The position numbers and the translations under genes were made by a program. Below are positions 1 through 8,734 of a stretch of DNA of 64,000 nucleotides, in pieces (position 1 is the stretch's first letter; every line of letters starts with the position of its first letter). The notes below the pieces were generated by a model that saw only the letters and a program-made list of their open reading frames with translations, did not search any database and was not told the DNA's origin. Source of the DNA: Serratia proteamaculans (lineage in GTDB: Bacteria; Pseudomonadota; Gammaproteobacteria; Enterobacterales; Enterobacteriaceae); contig NZ_SWDE01000001.1 in NCBI RefSeq assembly GCF_013337185.1, forward strand, positions 434,001-498,000, written 5' to 3'.

Positions 1-74
1 TAATTAGCAGGCTGTGAATTATTCATCGCAGTGATATTACGGAGAAATCCGTTTGGTTAAGGATATATTTCACC

Positions 75-548
75 ATGGAAATCAAAATAAACGGCCGGAT
101 GGTCGCCCTTGACGACGTCTCGCCCGAGACGCCTTTACTCTACGTGTTACGCAACGATCTTGGCCTAAACGGCCCCAAATACGGCTGTGGTCTGGGGGAG
201 TGCGGTGCCTGTACGGTGCTGATCGATGGCGTTGCTGCTCGTTCTTGTTCCATCCCGCTGAGCGGTGCGCTCAATAAATCCATTACCACGCTGGAAGGCC
301 TCAGCGAAGCAGGACAACTGCATCCGGTTCAACAGGGGTTTATCGATGAGCAGGCCGCACAGTGCGGGTATTGCACCAATGGCATGATCATGACCCTGGT
401 GGCGCTGTTTGAGCGCAACCCGCAGGCCGATGAGCAACAAATCAAAAACGAACTGGCCTATAACCTGTGTCGTTGCGGCACCCATATCGAAATCTTGCGC
501 GCCGCCGCCAAAGCCAGACAGCTGTTGGCTGAAAGGGGGCAGGCATGA
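75..548 (+). CDS. Molybdenum hydroxylase small [2Fe-2S] subunit (IorA/NicA-like)
   Basis: This 157-residue protein is the electron-transfer subunit of a xanthine-dehydrogenase-family molybdenum hydroxylase. It carries two 2Fe-2S clusters that pass electrons from the Mo subunit to an outside acceptor. The plant-ferredoxin-like cluster ligands are Cys38, Cys43, Cys46 and Cys58 (CGxGECGAC motif), and the helical-domain ligands are Cys97, Cys100, Cys132 and Cys134 (CGYC and CRCG). Length is normal for the family. A purine-rich AAGGAT stands before the ATG. The stop overlaps the start of the next gene (ATGA), so the two subunits are translationally coupled. There is no signal peptide; by family precedent it would be carried out folded with its Tat-bearing partner. 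The substrate cannot be read from sequence: isoquinoline, nicotinate and aldehyde enzymes share this layout. Confidence 0.9.
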   Translation: MEIKINGRMVALDDVSPETPLLYVLRNDLGLNGPKYGCGLGECGACTVLIDGVAARSCSIPLSGALNKSITTLEGLSEAGQLHPVQQGFIDEQAAQCGYCTNGMIMTLVALFERNPQADEQQIKNELAYNLCRCGTHIEILRAAAKARQLLAERGQA

Positions 549-2830
549 GCCGTCTGGAAATAACCCGCCGCCGTTTGTTACAGGCCGGTGGCGTGGTGAT
601 GGTCAGCAGCCTGTTGCCTGTATCACTTAATGCTTTTGCCGCCGATCCTGTCACCCTGGGCAACCTGCCGCTGGATCGCGTGGACAGCTTTATCGGCCTG
701 ACCGCCGACGGCCGGGTTACCGCCTTTAATGGCCATGTGGATCTTGGGACCGGCATTCGCACGGCGTTGGCGCAAATCGTTGCCGATGAAATCAGCGTCC
801 CTTTTGACGATGTTACGGTCATTCTGGGGGATACCCAGCGTACGCCGGATCAGGGCCCCACCATCGCCAGTGCCACCATTCAGGTGACCTCAATACCGCT
901 GCGTCAGGCGGCGGCGCAGGTGCGGCAATTGCTGCTGGGGCTGGCCGCGCGTGCTTTCGCGTTGCCGGTGGATAAGCTGCGTGCAGAAAATGGCCGGGTG
1001 TTTGCAGTGGATAAACCCCATGTCAGCCTGAATTATGGCGATCTGGCCAGCGGACAAAACTTACAGGTGACGCTGGATAAAACGGTCAAGCTGAAAAGCG
1101 TGGCGGAGAGCCGTTACGTCGGCAAGGCGGTGCCGCGGGTGGATATTCCGGCCAAGGTTACCGGCCAACTGACCTATGTGCACGATCTTCGCCTGCCGGG
1201 CATGCTGCACGGCAGAGTGGTGCGGCCGCCTTATACCGGGGCGGACAGCAGCGCCCCCCTGGGCAGTGGGCTGCTGTCGGTGGACAGAGCTTCTATCTCT
1301 CATCTGCCAGGCATCGTCAAACTGGTGGTGATTAACGATTTTATTGGCATCGTGGCCGAGCGCGAAGAGCAGGCGATCGACGCCATGCGCCAATTGAAGA
1401 CCGTATGGCGCCCGTGGTCCGGGCTGCCGGATCTCTCGGGGGATGGGCTGCATGCGGCGTTGGTGGCTAACCCGAAAACCGATCGTGTACTGCGTGACGA
1501 TGCTGGCGTCGATGCGGCGCTGGGGTCGTTGCACACCGAGGTTAATGCCGATTACGTCTGGCCCTATCATCAGCATGCTTCCATCGGGCCTTCCTGTGCG
1601 GTGGCCGATGTCACCAGTGAACATGCAGAAATCTGGTCGGGTACGCAAAACCCTCATGACCTGCGTAAAGACATTGCCCATTTGCTCGACCGGCAGCCGG
1701 AGCAGGTGCACATCAACCGGATGGAGGCCTCAGGTTGCTATGGCCGCAACTGCGCCGATGACGTGTCGGCAGATGCCGCGCTGTTATCACAGGCCACCGG
1801 CAAACCGGTCAGGGTACAGTTGATGCGCGAGCAGGAGTCGGGCTGGGAGCCCAAGGGCACCGGGCAGTTGATGCGGGTGCGCGGTGGGCTGGATCAGCAC
1901 CGGCAGGTGGCGGCCTATGAGTTGAAAACCAGTTATCCCTCCAACAATGCAGTGACGTTGTCACTGGTATTGACCGGCAAGGTAGCCAATCGGGCCGACG
2001 TACAGCAGATGGGCGACAGAACCGCCATTCCGCAGTATGAATATCCGAACATGCGGGTGATTTGTCAGGATGCTGCGCCGATCGTTCGGGCTTCCTGGAT
2101 GCGCGGGGTGTCGGCGCTGCCCAACGTGTTCGCCCACGAGTCGTGGATTGATGAACTGGCATGGCATGCCGGGCAGGATCCGATCGCTTTCCGCCTGCAA
2201 TATCTGAAAGACCCGCGCGCGGTCTCGTTGATCAATGCACTGAAGAAACAGGCTAGCTGGCAGGAGGGTCCGTCGTATCGCAACCCGGCACCGGATACGC
2301 AGGCGTGGGTCAGTGGGCGTGGCTTTGCCTATGCGCGTTACTTCCACAGCAAATTCCCCGGTTTCGGCGCCGCCTGGGCGGCCTGGGTGTGCGACCTTAG
2401 CGTCAATCGCCACAGCGGCCAGATCAAGCTTGATAAAATCTTCGTTGCCCATGACTGCGGACGCATCATCAACCCGGCCGGAGTGCGCCATCAGGTGCAT
2501 GGCAATATTCTGCAGTCCGCCAGCCGGGTGCTGAAAGAGTTCGTCACCTTTGACGCTTCGGCGGTGACGTCGCTGGACTGGGGCGGCTACCCGATCCTGC
2601 GCTTTGACGAGTTGCCGCAGGTAGATGTTCAACTGCTGGACTATCCGGATGAGCCGCCGATGGGGGCGGGAGAATCGGCTTCGGTGCCGAGTGCGGCCGC
2701 CATCGCCAATGCGTTATTTGATGCACTGGGGGTACGCCTGCGGGAAGTGCCATTTACTCCCGAGCAGGTGCTGAAAGCGTTAAAACAGCAGGCTCCCGCC
2801 AACGCAGCAACCAGGGATAAGTCACTATGA
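545..2830 (+). CDS. Tat-exported molybdopterin-binding hydroxylase large subunit (IorB-like)
   Basis: This 761-residue catalytic subunit binds the molybdenum-molybdopterin cofactor and hydroxylates an N-heterocycle or oxidises an aldehyde. A twin-arginine signal is visible (Arg8-Arg9-Arg10, then a hydrophobic stretch ending AFA), which places the enzyme in the periplasm. The architecture is that of isoquinoline 1-oxidoreductase beta: aldehyde-oxidase hammerhead, then two Mo-binding domains. A PPMGAGES segment near the C-terminus supplies the glutamate typical of Mo hydroxylases (GxGE). It overlaps the small subunit upstream and the cytochrome downstream by four bases each, so all three are one operon. 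There is no FAD subunit nearby, which fits electron delivery to cytochrome c instead of NAD or oxygen. Substrate unknown. Confidence 0.88.
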   Translation: MSRLEITRRRLLQAGGVVMVSSLLPVSLNAFAADPVTLGNLPLDRVDSFIGLTADGRVTAFNGHVDLGTGIRTALAQIVADEISVPFDDVTVILGDTQRTPDQGPTIASATIQVTSIPLRQAAAQVRQLLLGLAARAFALPVDKLRAENGRVFAVDKPHVSLNYGDLASGQNLQVTLDKTVKLKSVAESRYVGKAVPRVDIPAKVTGQLTYVHDLRLPGMLHGRVVRPPYTGADSSAPLGSGLLSVDRASISHLPGIVKLVVINDFIGIVAEREEQAIDAMRQLKTVWRPWSGLPDLSGDGLHAALVANPKTDRVLRDDAGVDAALGSLHTEVNADYVWPYHQHASIGPSCAVADVTSEHAEIWSGTQNPHDLRKDIAHLLDRQPEQVHINRMEASGCYGRNCADDVSADAALLSQATGKPVRVQLMREQESGWEPKGTGQLMRVRGGLDQHRQVAAYELKTSYPSNNAVTLSLVLTGKVANRADVQQMGDRTAIPQYEYPNMRVICQDAAPIVRASWMRGVSALPNVFAHESWIDELAWHAGQDPIAFRLQYLKDPRAVSLINALKKQASWQEGPSYRNPAPDTQAWVSGRGFAYARYFHSKFPGFGAAWAAWVCDLSVNRHSGQIKLDKIFVAHDCGRIINPAGVRHQVHGNILQSASRVLKEFVTFDASAVTSLDWGGYPILRFDELPQVDVQLLDYPDEPPMGAGESASVPSAAAIANALFDALGVRLREVPFTPEQVLKALKQQAPANAATRDKSL

Positions 2831-4125
2831 GCAAATTAAAGAAAGCCGCCGGATGGGGCAGTCTGGCCGTCATCGCCGTAGTGGTCGCTGGTGCCGTGGT
2901 CAGTTGGCAGCCGGAAATTGCGCCGCGTGATGCAAACGAGACCCACGTTTTTAGTCAGCAACAGATTGCCCGTGGCAAAATGCTGGCCGATCTTGGTGAC
3001 TGTTCGGTCTGTCATACCCGGCCGGGCGGTAAACGCAACACCGGCGGGCTGGCGATGGAGATCCCCTTCGGCACTATCTACACCACCAACATTACGCCGG
3101 ATAACGAAACCGGTATTGGCAAATGGTCGTATGCTGCCTTTGAACGGGCAATGCGTCATGGGGTCGATCGCCAGGGGCGCTATCTCTATCCTGCCTTCCC
3201 CTATACCGCCTTTACCCGTACCAGTGACGAAGATCTGCAGGCGTTATACGCCTACCTGATGTCACAACCGGCGGTGAACTACCAGCCACCCGTTACCGCA
3301 TTGAGTTTTCCGTTTAACATTCGCCAGGGCATAGTGACCTGGAACTGGCTGTTCCTGACGCCGGGCGCGATGAAAAACAACCCTGAGCAAAGCGCCGAAT
3401 GGAACCGGGGAGCCTATCTTACCGAGGGGCTGGGTCATTGCAGCGCCTGTCATTCACCGCGCAATTTGATGTTTGGCGAAAAAGGCGGCAGTGCGCACTT
3501 GACCGGCGGCGTGGCGGAAGCCTGGACGGCACCGTCGCTGACCGGCAGTTCGGCGGCACCGCTGGATTGGACCCGGCAGGATTTGCTCAGCTTTATGCGC
3601 ACTGGATATTCGGCCAATCACGGTGTGGCTGCAGGGCCGATGGCACCGGTAATTGAAGAGGGGCTGTCACGCCTGCCGGAGCAGGACCTGCAGGCCATCG
3701 CTACCTATCTTCGCAGCTATCACCCGCAGCAACCCAGGGTCGCAGAGGCTCGACGGCTGAATGACTGGGCCGAGTTAAAAACGGAGCCGTTAACCACCGA
3801 AGGGGCACGTATTTTCTCCGGTGCCTGCATGGCTTGCCATGCTCAGGAAAAGGGCGCGCAAATGGCCGGGGTCAGACCTTCACTGGCGCTGAACACCAAT
3901 CTGTTTGCCGATACGCCAGACAATGCGATTCGGGTGGTGCTGGACGGGATCCAGCGGCCGGCCAATATCAATCTGGGATATATGCCGGCATTCCGCCATA
4001 ACCTGAACGATGGGCAGATTGCGGCGTTGCTTGATTTCCTGCGGCAAAGTTACGCCGGGAAAGCGCCGTGGCCTGACCTGCAGGCGCAAGTCAGCCGCAT
4101 ACGCAGCGAAACTGAAGATAGATAG
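2827..4125 (+). CDS. Membrane-anchored triheme cytochrome c
   Basis: This 432-residue protein has three CxxCH heme-binding motifs: Cys59-Cys62-His63, Cys205-Cys208-His209 and Cys334-Cys337-His338. Residues about 11-27 form an uncleaved-looking hydrophobic anchor facing the periplasm. This three-domain layout matches the cytochrome subunits of periplasmic alcohol dehydrogenases and of NicAB-type hydroxylases, which feed electrons into the respiratory chain. The start ATG overlaps the stop of the Mo subunit, so it is the likely electron acceptor of that enzyme. Heme attachment would need the Ccm system, which is not in this window. The pairing with the hydroxylase is inferred from operon structure. 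Confidence 0.9.
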   Translation: MSKLKKAAGWGSLAVIAVVVAGAVVSWQPEIAPRDANETHVFSQQQIARGKMLADLGDCSVCHTRPGGKRNTGGLAMEIPFGTIYTTNITPDNETGIGKWSYAAFERAMRHGVDRQGRYLYPAFPYTAFTRTSDEDLQALYAYLMSQPAVNYQPPVTALSFPFNIRQGIVTWNWLFLTPGAMKNNPEQSAEWNRGAYLTEGLGHCSACHSPRNLMFGEKGGSAHLTGGVAEAWTAPSLTGSSAAPLDWTRQDLLSFMRTGYSANHGVAAGPMAPVIEEGLSRLPEQDLQAIATYLRSYHPQQPRVAEARRLNDWAELKTEPLTTEGARIFSGACMACHAQEKGAQMAGVRPSLALNTNLFADTPDNAIRVVLDGIQRPANINLGYMPAFRHNLNDGQIAALLDFLRQSYAGKAPWPDLQAQVSRIRSETEDR

Positions 4126-4150
4126 GATTGTTAGATAGATAGCTTTGCTA

Positions 4151-4177
4151 AATAGGGGCCATTGCAGGCCCCCTATT
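4151..4177. terminator. Stem-loop after the cytochrome gene, shared with a small minus-strand ORF
   Basis: AATAGGGGCC at 4151-4160 pairs with GGCCCCCTATT at 4167-4177 (one bulged C) around a 6-base loop. Neither side has a long U-run, so termination strength is uncertain. It lies 25 bases after the cytochrome stop and directly abuts the stop of the small minus-strand ORF at 4177-4257. Confidence 0.55.
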
Positions 4178-4257
4178 CAGTGAATCACGCACAGCTCATT
4201 CCAATAGCTGAAACGGACGCGCTGTTTCAGTCGGTTATTCCACAGATAAAGCGTCAT
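4177..4257 (-). CDS. Possible 26-residue small protein
   Basis: An ATG at 4257 (minus strand) opens a 26-codon frame beginning MTLYLWNNRL and ending NELCVIH, rich in basic and aromatic residues. A strong GGAGGA Shine-Dalgarno lies 8 bases upstream. An in-frame ATG at 4275 would add six residues but would put the ribosome site inside the coding region, so 4257 is preferred. The stop codon runs directly into a GC-rich stem-loop. Ribosome site, short frame and hairpin together look like a real small gene, but I recognise no family and an AT-rich upstream promoter is only weakly visible. It could equally be a leader peptide or a decayed gene end. Confidence 0.4.
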   Translation of the reverse strand: MTLYLWNNRLKQRVRFSYWNELCVIH

Positions 4258-4396
4258 CGTTTGTTCCTCCGCCATGTCTGTCTTAATAAATAACAGCTAT
4301 TGCTGAACCGGGCGAATACCTTATTTTGCTGAGCTTTTGATATTTTTGGGATAACCGTGCCTGGGTTTATCGGTGATAAATTCGGTTTAAGGCAGG

Positions 4397-5302
4397 TTAA
4401 CTCTCGTCAGCCAGACAGGGCTTTTTCTTCACCTGCATCAGCCGCCAACCAAAGTTCATGCCCGCTGCCGCCAGCAAGATGGCCGCAGCGCCCAACAGTT
4501 GCATCAGGCTCAGGCGGTGGCCGAACACCGCCCAGTCGACGATAATTGCCACTATCGGATAGATAAACGACAAGGCACCCACCAGGCTGGTCGGGATTTT
4601 CTGGATCGCGCTGTACAACAGCGAGGACATCAACCCGGTATGCACCAGGCCAAGGGTCGCCAGCAGCAGCCAGGTATTGGCCGTTGACGGCAGAGCGCCC
4701 AGCCCGGCGAAGGGGGCCAACAGCACCACGCCAACGGTGAGCTGAATCAACACAATCAGATGCGGCGGCACCCCTTTCAACTGTTTGACGATCGCTGCCG
4801 CGACTGCATACATAAAAGCCGCGCCCAGCGCCAGCATCACACCGGTAAAGTAATGGGAACCGGGAGCGCCGCCGTTATGTTTGCCGGTAATGATCAGCAG
4901 CATGCCGCCAAAGGCCAATAACAGCCAACCGATCTTATTCGCCGTCAGTTTTTCACCAAAAAACAATACGCCCAGTCCGACCAACATAAAGGGCTGCACG
5001 TGATAAGTGACCGTTGCCACGGCAATAGAGGCGTAGGAATAGGCAGCAAATAGCAGCGTCCAGTTCAACACCAGCGCGACCCCACCCAGTACCGCTATTG
5101 CGGCCTGTCGCCGGGTTAACCGGCCCTTTTTCAGCAGGCCGAGCAGGGCGCAGGCAACCAGCATCGCCAGCGCGCCAAAGGCACAACGCCAGAAGACCAC
5201 CGTGGTTGCCGGTTGCCCCAGCATCACCACCGGCCAGCCTACGGTGCCGGAAATCATCATGGCGAGCGTCATCTGCCATACGCCGCTGGTTTTCACTTTC
5301 AT
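4397..5302 (-). CDS. DMT-superfamily (EamA) transporter
   Basis: This 301-residue inner-membrane protein has about ten hydrophobic helices arranged as two EamA repeats, the typical layout and length of drug/metabolite transporters that export amino acids or related metabolites. AGAAGG precedes the ATG. It is transcribed divergently from the XRE-cupin regulator at 5432, and the 129-base gap holds a repeated GAACA array. The simplest reading is that the regulator controls this exporter. The substrate is unknown; the pairing with a HTH-cupin regulator hints at a small amino-acid-like effector, which is inference. Confidence 0.85.
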   Translation of the reverse strand: MKVKTSGVWQMTLAMMISGTVGWPVVMLGQPATTVVFWRCAFGALAMLVACALLGLLKKGRLTRRQAAIAVLGGVALVLNWTLLFAAYSYASIAVATVTYHVQPFMLVGLGVLFFGEKLTANKIGWLLLAFGGMLLIITGKHNGGAPGSHYFTGVMLALGAAFMYAVAAAIVKQLKGVPPHLIVLIQLTVGVVLLAPFAGLGALPSTANTWLLLATLGLVHTGLMSSLLYSAIQKIPTSLVGALSFIYPIVAIIVDWAVFGHRLSLMQLLGAAAILLAAAGMNFGWRLMQVKKKPCLADES

Positions 5303-5359
5303 TCACCTTCTCCCCATTTGTGCTCAATGCTTGCCGATGTCGACAGTTATCATTAAAAT

Positions 5360-5431
5360 GAACAACTGGACATTATGATGAACAGGTTGCAACTGTTCGT
5401 CAAGTCGAACAATCGGATGATATGGTGAACA
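5360..5431. promoter_or_regulatory. GAACA operator array between DMT transporter and XRE regulator
   Basis: GAACA occurs at 5360, 5380, 5407 and 5427, so there are two pairs with an exact 20-base step, on one face of the helix. GAACAG at 5380-5385 also forms an inverted repeat with CTGTTC at 5393-5398 (7-base spacer). The last copy touches the regulator's start codon at 5432. This arrangement suggests cooperative binding and autoregulation by the adjacent XRE protein. Confidence 0.5.
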
Positions 5432-6001
5432 ATGAGCGATAATACCGGCAGTAACGTCACCCCCATTGGTCTGCTTTCCAGCGCCATTCGCCGTGAACGC
5501 GAGCGACTGGGGCTGTCGGTTACCGAGTTGGCACGGCGGGCGGGTATAGCAAAATCAACGCTTTCGCAGCTGGAAACCGGCAACGGCAACCCCAGTCTGG
5601 AAACGCTGTGGGCGTTGGCAATGGCGCTGGATGTGCCGGTCAGCCGGTTAATTTCTCAGCCGCGTCAGCACGTTCAGGTGATCCGCGCCAATGAAGGGGT
5701 GACCACCGTTTCCGAGCAGGCCAACTACGCCGCGACCTTGTTGGCAACCTGTCCGCCGGGCGCGCAGCGCGATATTTATCGCCTGAGCGTGCAACCGGGC
5801 GAAGCACGCATTTCGCGCCCGCATATGCCGGGCACCATTGAGCACGTGATTATCAGTAGTGGCCGGGCGCTAGTCGGGCCGAAGGACCAGGCGGTGGAGC
5901 TGAGTCCGGGGGATTACATCAGTTACTCCGCCGATCGGGAGCACATTTTCGAAGCCCTGGCAGCGGATACCACGGCGGTGATGCTGATAGAGCAAGGCTA
6001 G
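5432..6001 (+). CDS. XRE-family transcriptional regulator with C-terminal cupin domain
   Basis: This 189-residue protein has an N-terminal Cro/C1 helix-turn-helix at about residues 12-67 (a SVTELARRAGIAKSTLSQLE core) and a C-terminal cupin ligand-binding domain at about 110-185. The layout and length match the SutR/YdcN-type HTH-cupin family, which sense small metabolites. It is divergent from the EamA transporter, and a GAACA repeat array runs up to its start codon, so it probably represses itself and the transporter. The effector is unknown. Confidence 0.87.
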   Translation: MSDNTGSNVTPIGLLSSAIRRERERLGLSVTELARRAGIAKSTLSQLETGNGNPSLETLWALAMALDVPVSRLISQPRQHVQVIRANEGVTTVSEQANYAATLLATCPPGAQRDIYRLSVQPGEARISRPHMPGTIEHVIISSGRALVGPKDQAVELSPGDYISYSADREHIFEALAADTTAVMLIEQG

Positions 6002-6011
6002 TGCCGTTGGA

Positions 6012-6569
6012 TCACTCAAGCGGGGGTTCGGTGTAAAAGGTCATCTTTTCATAATGGTCGTTAAGCAGATTAACCTCCGCCGTCACGTTGAACCCCAGCG
6101 TTTGATACATTCTGCCCAGATAGGGTTTGCTCTTGTCGGCCAGCAAGCCGACCTTTTGGAAACCCTGTTTTTTGGCCTCAAGCGTCACCTGATTGACCAA
6201 ACGTTTCGCAATTCCCTTACCCCGACATTCCGGTAACACCGCCAAAGAATCAATATAGATTTCATCCGGATCAGACTCATTTTCCATCTCGGGCAGAGAT
6301 TCGGTGATGGCCTGGAAGCCGGACTCATCTTCGCCGCGAAAGTAGAGGATACAACCCAGGATCCCGCAGTTGCTTCGGGCGACAAAGATGTTTCTGTAAC
6401 TGAAGTAGATGTCATCACGGCTGAAATTTATTTCATACTGATGGAGGGCATCGTTAATATCATCCTTACCGGAAAGCGCCAGTACGGCATCTTTATCTGC
6501 CAGGGAGATGAGCCTTACAATTTCTGCGGCATCGGTTTTTTTCGCTTTTTCGATAATGATATTTTCCAT
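6012..6569 (-). CDS. GNAT-family N-acetyltransferase
   Basis: This 185-residue protein has the acetyl-CoA fold. The central strand and pyrophosphate loop are visible as DSLAVLPECRGKGIAKRLV (Q/RxxGxG/A form), followed by a C-terminal LGFNV strand. Such enzymes acetylate small amines or peptide N-termini. It is convergent with the XRE-cupin regulator, with only 10 bases between the stops. Substrate cannot be predicted. Confidence 0.82.
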   Translation of the reverse strand: MENIIIEKAKKTDAAEIVRLISLADKDAVLALSGKDDINDALHQYEINFSRDDIYFSYRNIFVARSNCGILGCILYFRGEDESGFQAITESLPEMENESDPDEIYIDSLAVLPECRGKGIAKRLVNQVTLEAKKQGFQKVGLLADKSKPYLGRMYQTLGFNVTAEVNLLNDHYEKMTFYTEPPLE

Positions 6570-6763
6570 AAATAGCCTTCCTTTTGAAACGTGGCCTTTG
6601 TATTTTGAAACTTGCTGCCCTGAATGATACCTCGGATCCCGTCAGGCGAATCGGTATTTTATTGAAAACGCTTCTCATTTATACTACTGTGCCCGCCCGT
6701 TGTGACGGTGAACCGCGCCTGATTAAGGCCATCGTCTGGTTTAAAAACCTTCAAGGAATGAAG

Positions 6764-8701
6764 ATGAAAATTGTTATTCCCTCAATACTGTTGCTTGCCG
6801 GTCTGACTGCCGCGCAACCGGCAACGCTGCTGGCCGCAGAGGCCGCGACGGCTACCGCGCAAGAAAACGCTGCCCGTAATGACTTTAGCTTTGTGCGTTA
6901 CCGCGCCGATTATCAAGTGCGGGCCAATGCCAGCAATGTGAAAACCGAGAGCTACGAAGTCCTGCTCAAAACCAAAGCCGCGGTCGAAAAATTCAGCCAA
7001 ATCCGCCTGAGTTACAGCGAGAAAATGGAAACGCTGGAGGTGGTCTCCGCCTATACGCTGACTTCCGATGGCCAGCGCCACGATGTGGCACCCGATCGTA
7101 TCTATACCCAGGAAAGTTATTCCAGTGCCTCGGCTCCCTTGTATGCCGATCGCAAGGTGCGGGTCATCGTTTTCTCCAACCTGGCACCGGGTTCGCGCGT
7201 GGTGTATGAACTGCGTCGCACGCAAAACACGCCGTATTTCCCGGATTATTTTGGCCTGTGGGAAACCTTCAGCGTATTCGATCAATTTGATGACGCGGAG
7301 GTTAACCTGCAGGCGCCGGCAGATTTGCCGATGCATGTGTTTACCCGTGGCGTGGAAGGTGGCAATGCGCCGCAGGTGCGCGATGGCCAGGCACACTGGC
7401 GCTGGCATTATCAGCGCAGCGATCCGCTGAAGGCCCAGAACTGGTCGGCGAACAGCTGGACGTTCAGTCCAACCATCATGGCCAGCACCTACCGCGAATG
7501 GCCACAGTTGGCCAAAGCCTACCAACTAAAGGCCAGCCAGGCGGCGAAAGTCACCCCGGCAGTGCAAACCCTGGCGGATAAAATCACCAGCGGTATCAGC
7601 GATCGTCGTGAGCAGACGGCGGCGATCTACCGCTGGGTGGCACAAAATATTCGCTACGTTGCCGTGTATTTGGGCAACGGTGGGCTGGAGCCCAATTCGG
7701 CGCAGAGCATCCTTGATAACCATTACGGGGACTGCAAGGATCACGTAGTGCTGCTGGAGGCATTGCTGGCGGCCAAGGGCATCGTCAGTTCGCCGGTGCT
7801 GATCGGCATGGATGAAGGGCCAACTCTGCCAACGGTGCCGCTGTTGGGGCGCTTCAACCATGCGATCACCTACGTGCCGGAATTCAAGCTGTATCTGGAT
7901 TCCACCAATCCCTGGGCCCGATTTGGTCAACTGCCGGGGGCTGACCTCGGGGCGCCGGTACTGATCACGCGCGAAGCGAAATTAGCGCGCACCCCGGATA
8001 ATGACGAACTGCGCAATAACACGTCACTCAGCGTGGACTTTGTTTTCGATAAAGCGGGCAATATGCGTGGGCAGACGGAGCGCAAACTGGGTGAGGTGGA
8101 TGAGATTGACCTGAGGGGCTATTTTTCCCAACTCAACCAGCAAAACCAGGCGCGGGTAGAAGAAACCATTATGGCTTCCTCCGGTATTGATGGCCGTGGG
8201 GAAATTGCGCTACACGGCGATCCTTTCGATCTCAAAAAGCAGTTTGGTTACAGCTATCGTTTCAAGGCCGAGGATTATGTCGATTTTGGCGTGGTAGGCG
8301 GGATGACGGTGCCAACGCCGCCTGGGGGGAAATCTTTCCGTACCCTTTACTCCACGACGTCGGCACCGACCAACGAAACGCCGTTCTATTGCACCGCACA
8401 GCGCTATGACGAAACCTATCGGCTGAATTTACCCGCTGGCGTGCCGATCATTGCGGTTCCAAAGAACCAGCAGTTCAATAATACCGCCGGTGAATACCGG
8501 GTGACATGGCAGCTGGAAGGGCGACAGGTGGTGGTTAACCATCGGCTGCAGATGAATGCCATTCGCGGCAAGGATGCACTCTGCCAGCCGCAGGATTACC
8601 CGGCATTCCGCGAGCTGTTCCAGCAGGTACGGCGTGGTTTCCGTGGGCAGGTGGTTTATGGCGAATTGTCGAATGCTGCGCTGAATAAAGCCGGCGGATA
8701 A
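6764..8701 (+). CDS. Exported DUF3857/transglutaminase-like protein
   Basis: This 645-residue protein starts with a cleavable signal peptide (MKIVIP..., ending near LLAAEA), then a DUF3857 domain, then a transglutaminase-like cysteine-protease fold. The catalytic triad is visible: Cys324 in GDCKDH, His366 in FNHAI and Asp379 in LDSTNP. The frame extends upstream to 6584, but AAGGA at 6753-6757 stands six bases before the ATG at 6764 and the signal peptide begins there, so I take 6764. Family members are periplasmic and of unclear function; hydrolysis or cross-linking of peptide bonds is possible. It is monocistronic and ends at a strong hairpin. Confidence 0.85.
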   Translation: MKIVIPSILLLAGLTAAQPATLLAAEAATATAQENAARNDFSFVRYRADYQVRANASNVKTESYEVLLKTKAAVEKFSQIRLSYSEKMETLEVVSAYTLTSDGQRHDVAPDRIYTQESYSSASAPLYADRKVRVIVFSNLAPGSRVVYELRRTQNTPYFPDYFGLWETFSVFDQFDDAEVNLQAPADLPMHVFTRGVEGGNAPQVRDGQAHWRWHYQRSDPLKAQNWSANSWTFSPTIMASTYREWPQLAKAYQLKASQAAKVTPAVQTLADKITSGISDRREQTAAIYRWVAQNIRYVAVYLGNGGLEPNSAQSILDNHYGDCKDHVVLLEALLAAKGIVSSPVLIGMDEGPTLPTVPLLGRFNHAITYVPEFKLYLDSTNPWARFGQLPGADLGAPVLITREAKLARTPDNDELRNNTSLSVDFVFDKAGNMRGQTERKLGEVDEIDLRGYFSQLNQQNQARVEETIMASSGIDGRGEIALHGDPFDLKKQFGYSYRFKAEDYVDFGVVGGMTVPTPPGGKSFRTLYSTTSAPTNETPFYCTAQRYDETYRLNLPAGVPIIAVPKNQQFNNTAGEYRVTWQLEGRQVVVNHRLQMNAIRGKDALCQPQDYPAFRELFQQVRRGFRGQVVYGELSNAALNKAGG

Positions 8702-8706
8702 CCCTG

Positions 8707-8734
8707 AGCATGCCCCGTCATTACGGGGCATGCT
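8707..8734. terminator. Bidirectional 12-bp stem-loop
   Basis: AGCATGCCCCGT at 8707-8718 pairs perfectly with ACGGGGCATGCT at 8723-8734 around a CATT loop. It lies between the convergent transglutaminase-like gene and the LysR gene and directly abuts the latter's stop codon. It can serve both; U-runs are short. Confidence 0.7.

Noticed and set aside
4126..4150. Short GATAGAT-type direct repeat after the cytochrome gene
   Set aside because: Only about three imperfect units; too short to be a meaningful repeat element.
6584..6763. Longer N-terminus of the transglutaminase-like protein
   Set aside because: The extra 60 residues precede a clear ribosome site and signal peptide at 6764 and overlap the promoter region of the divergent acetyltransferase gene.
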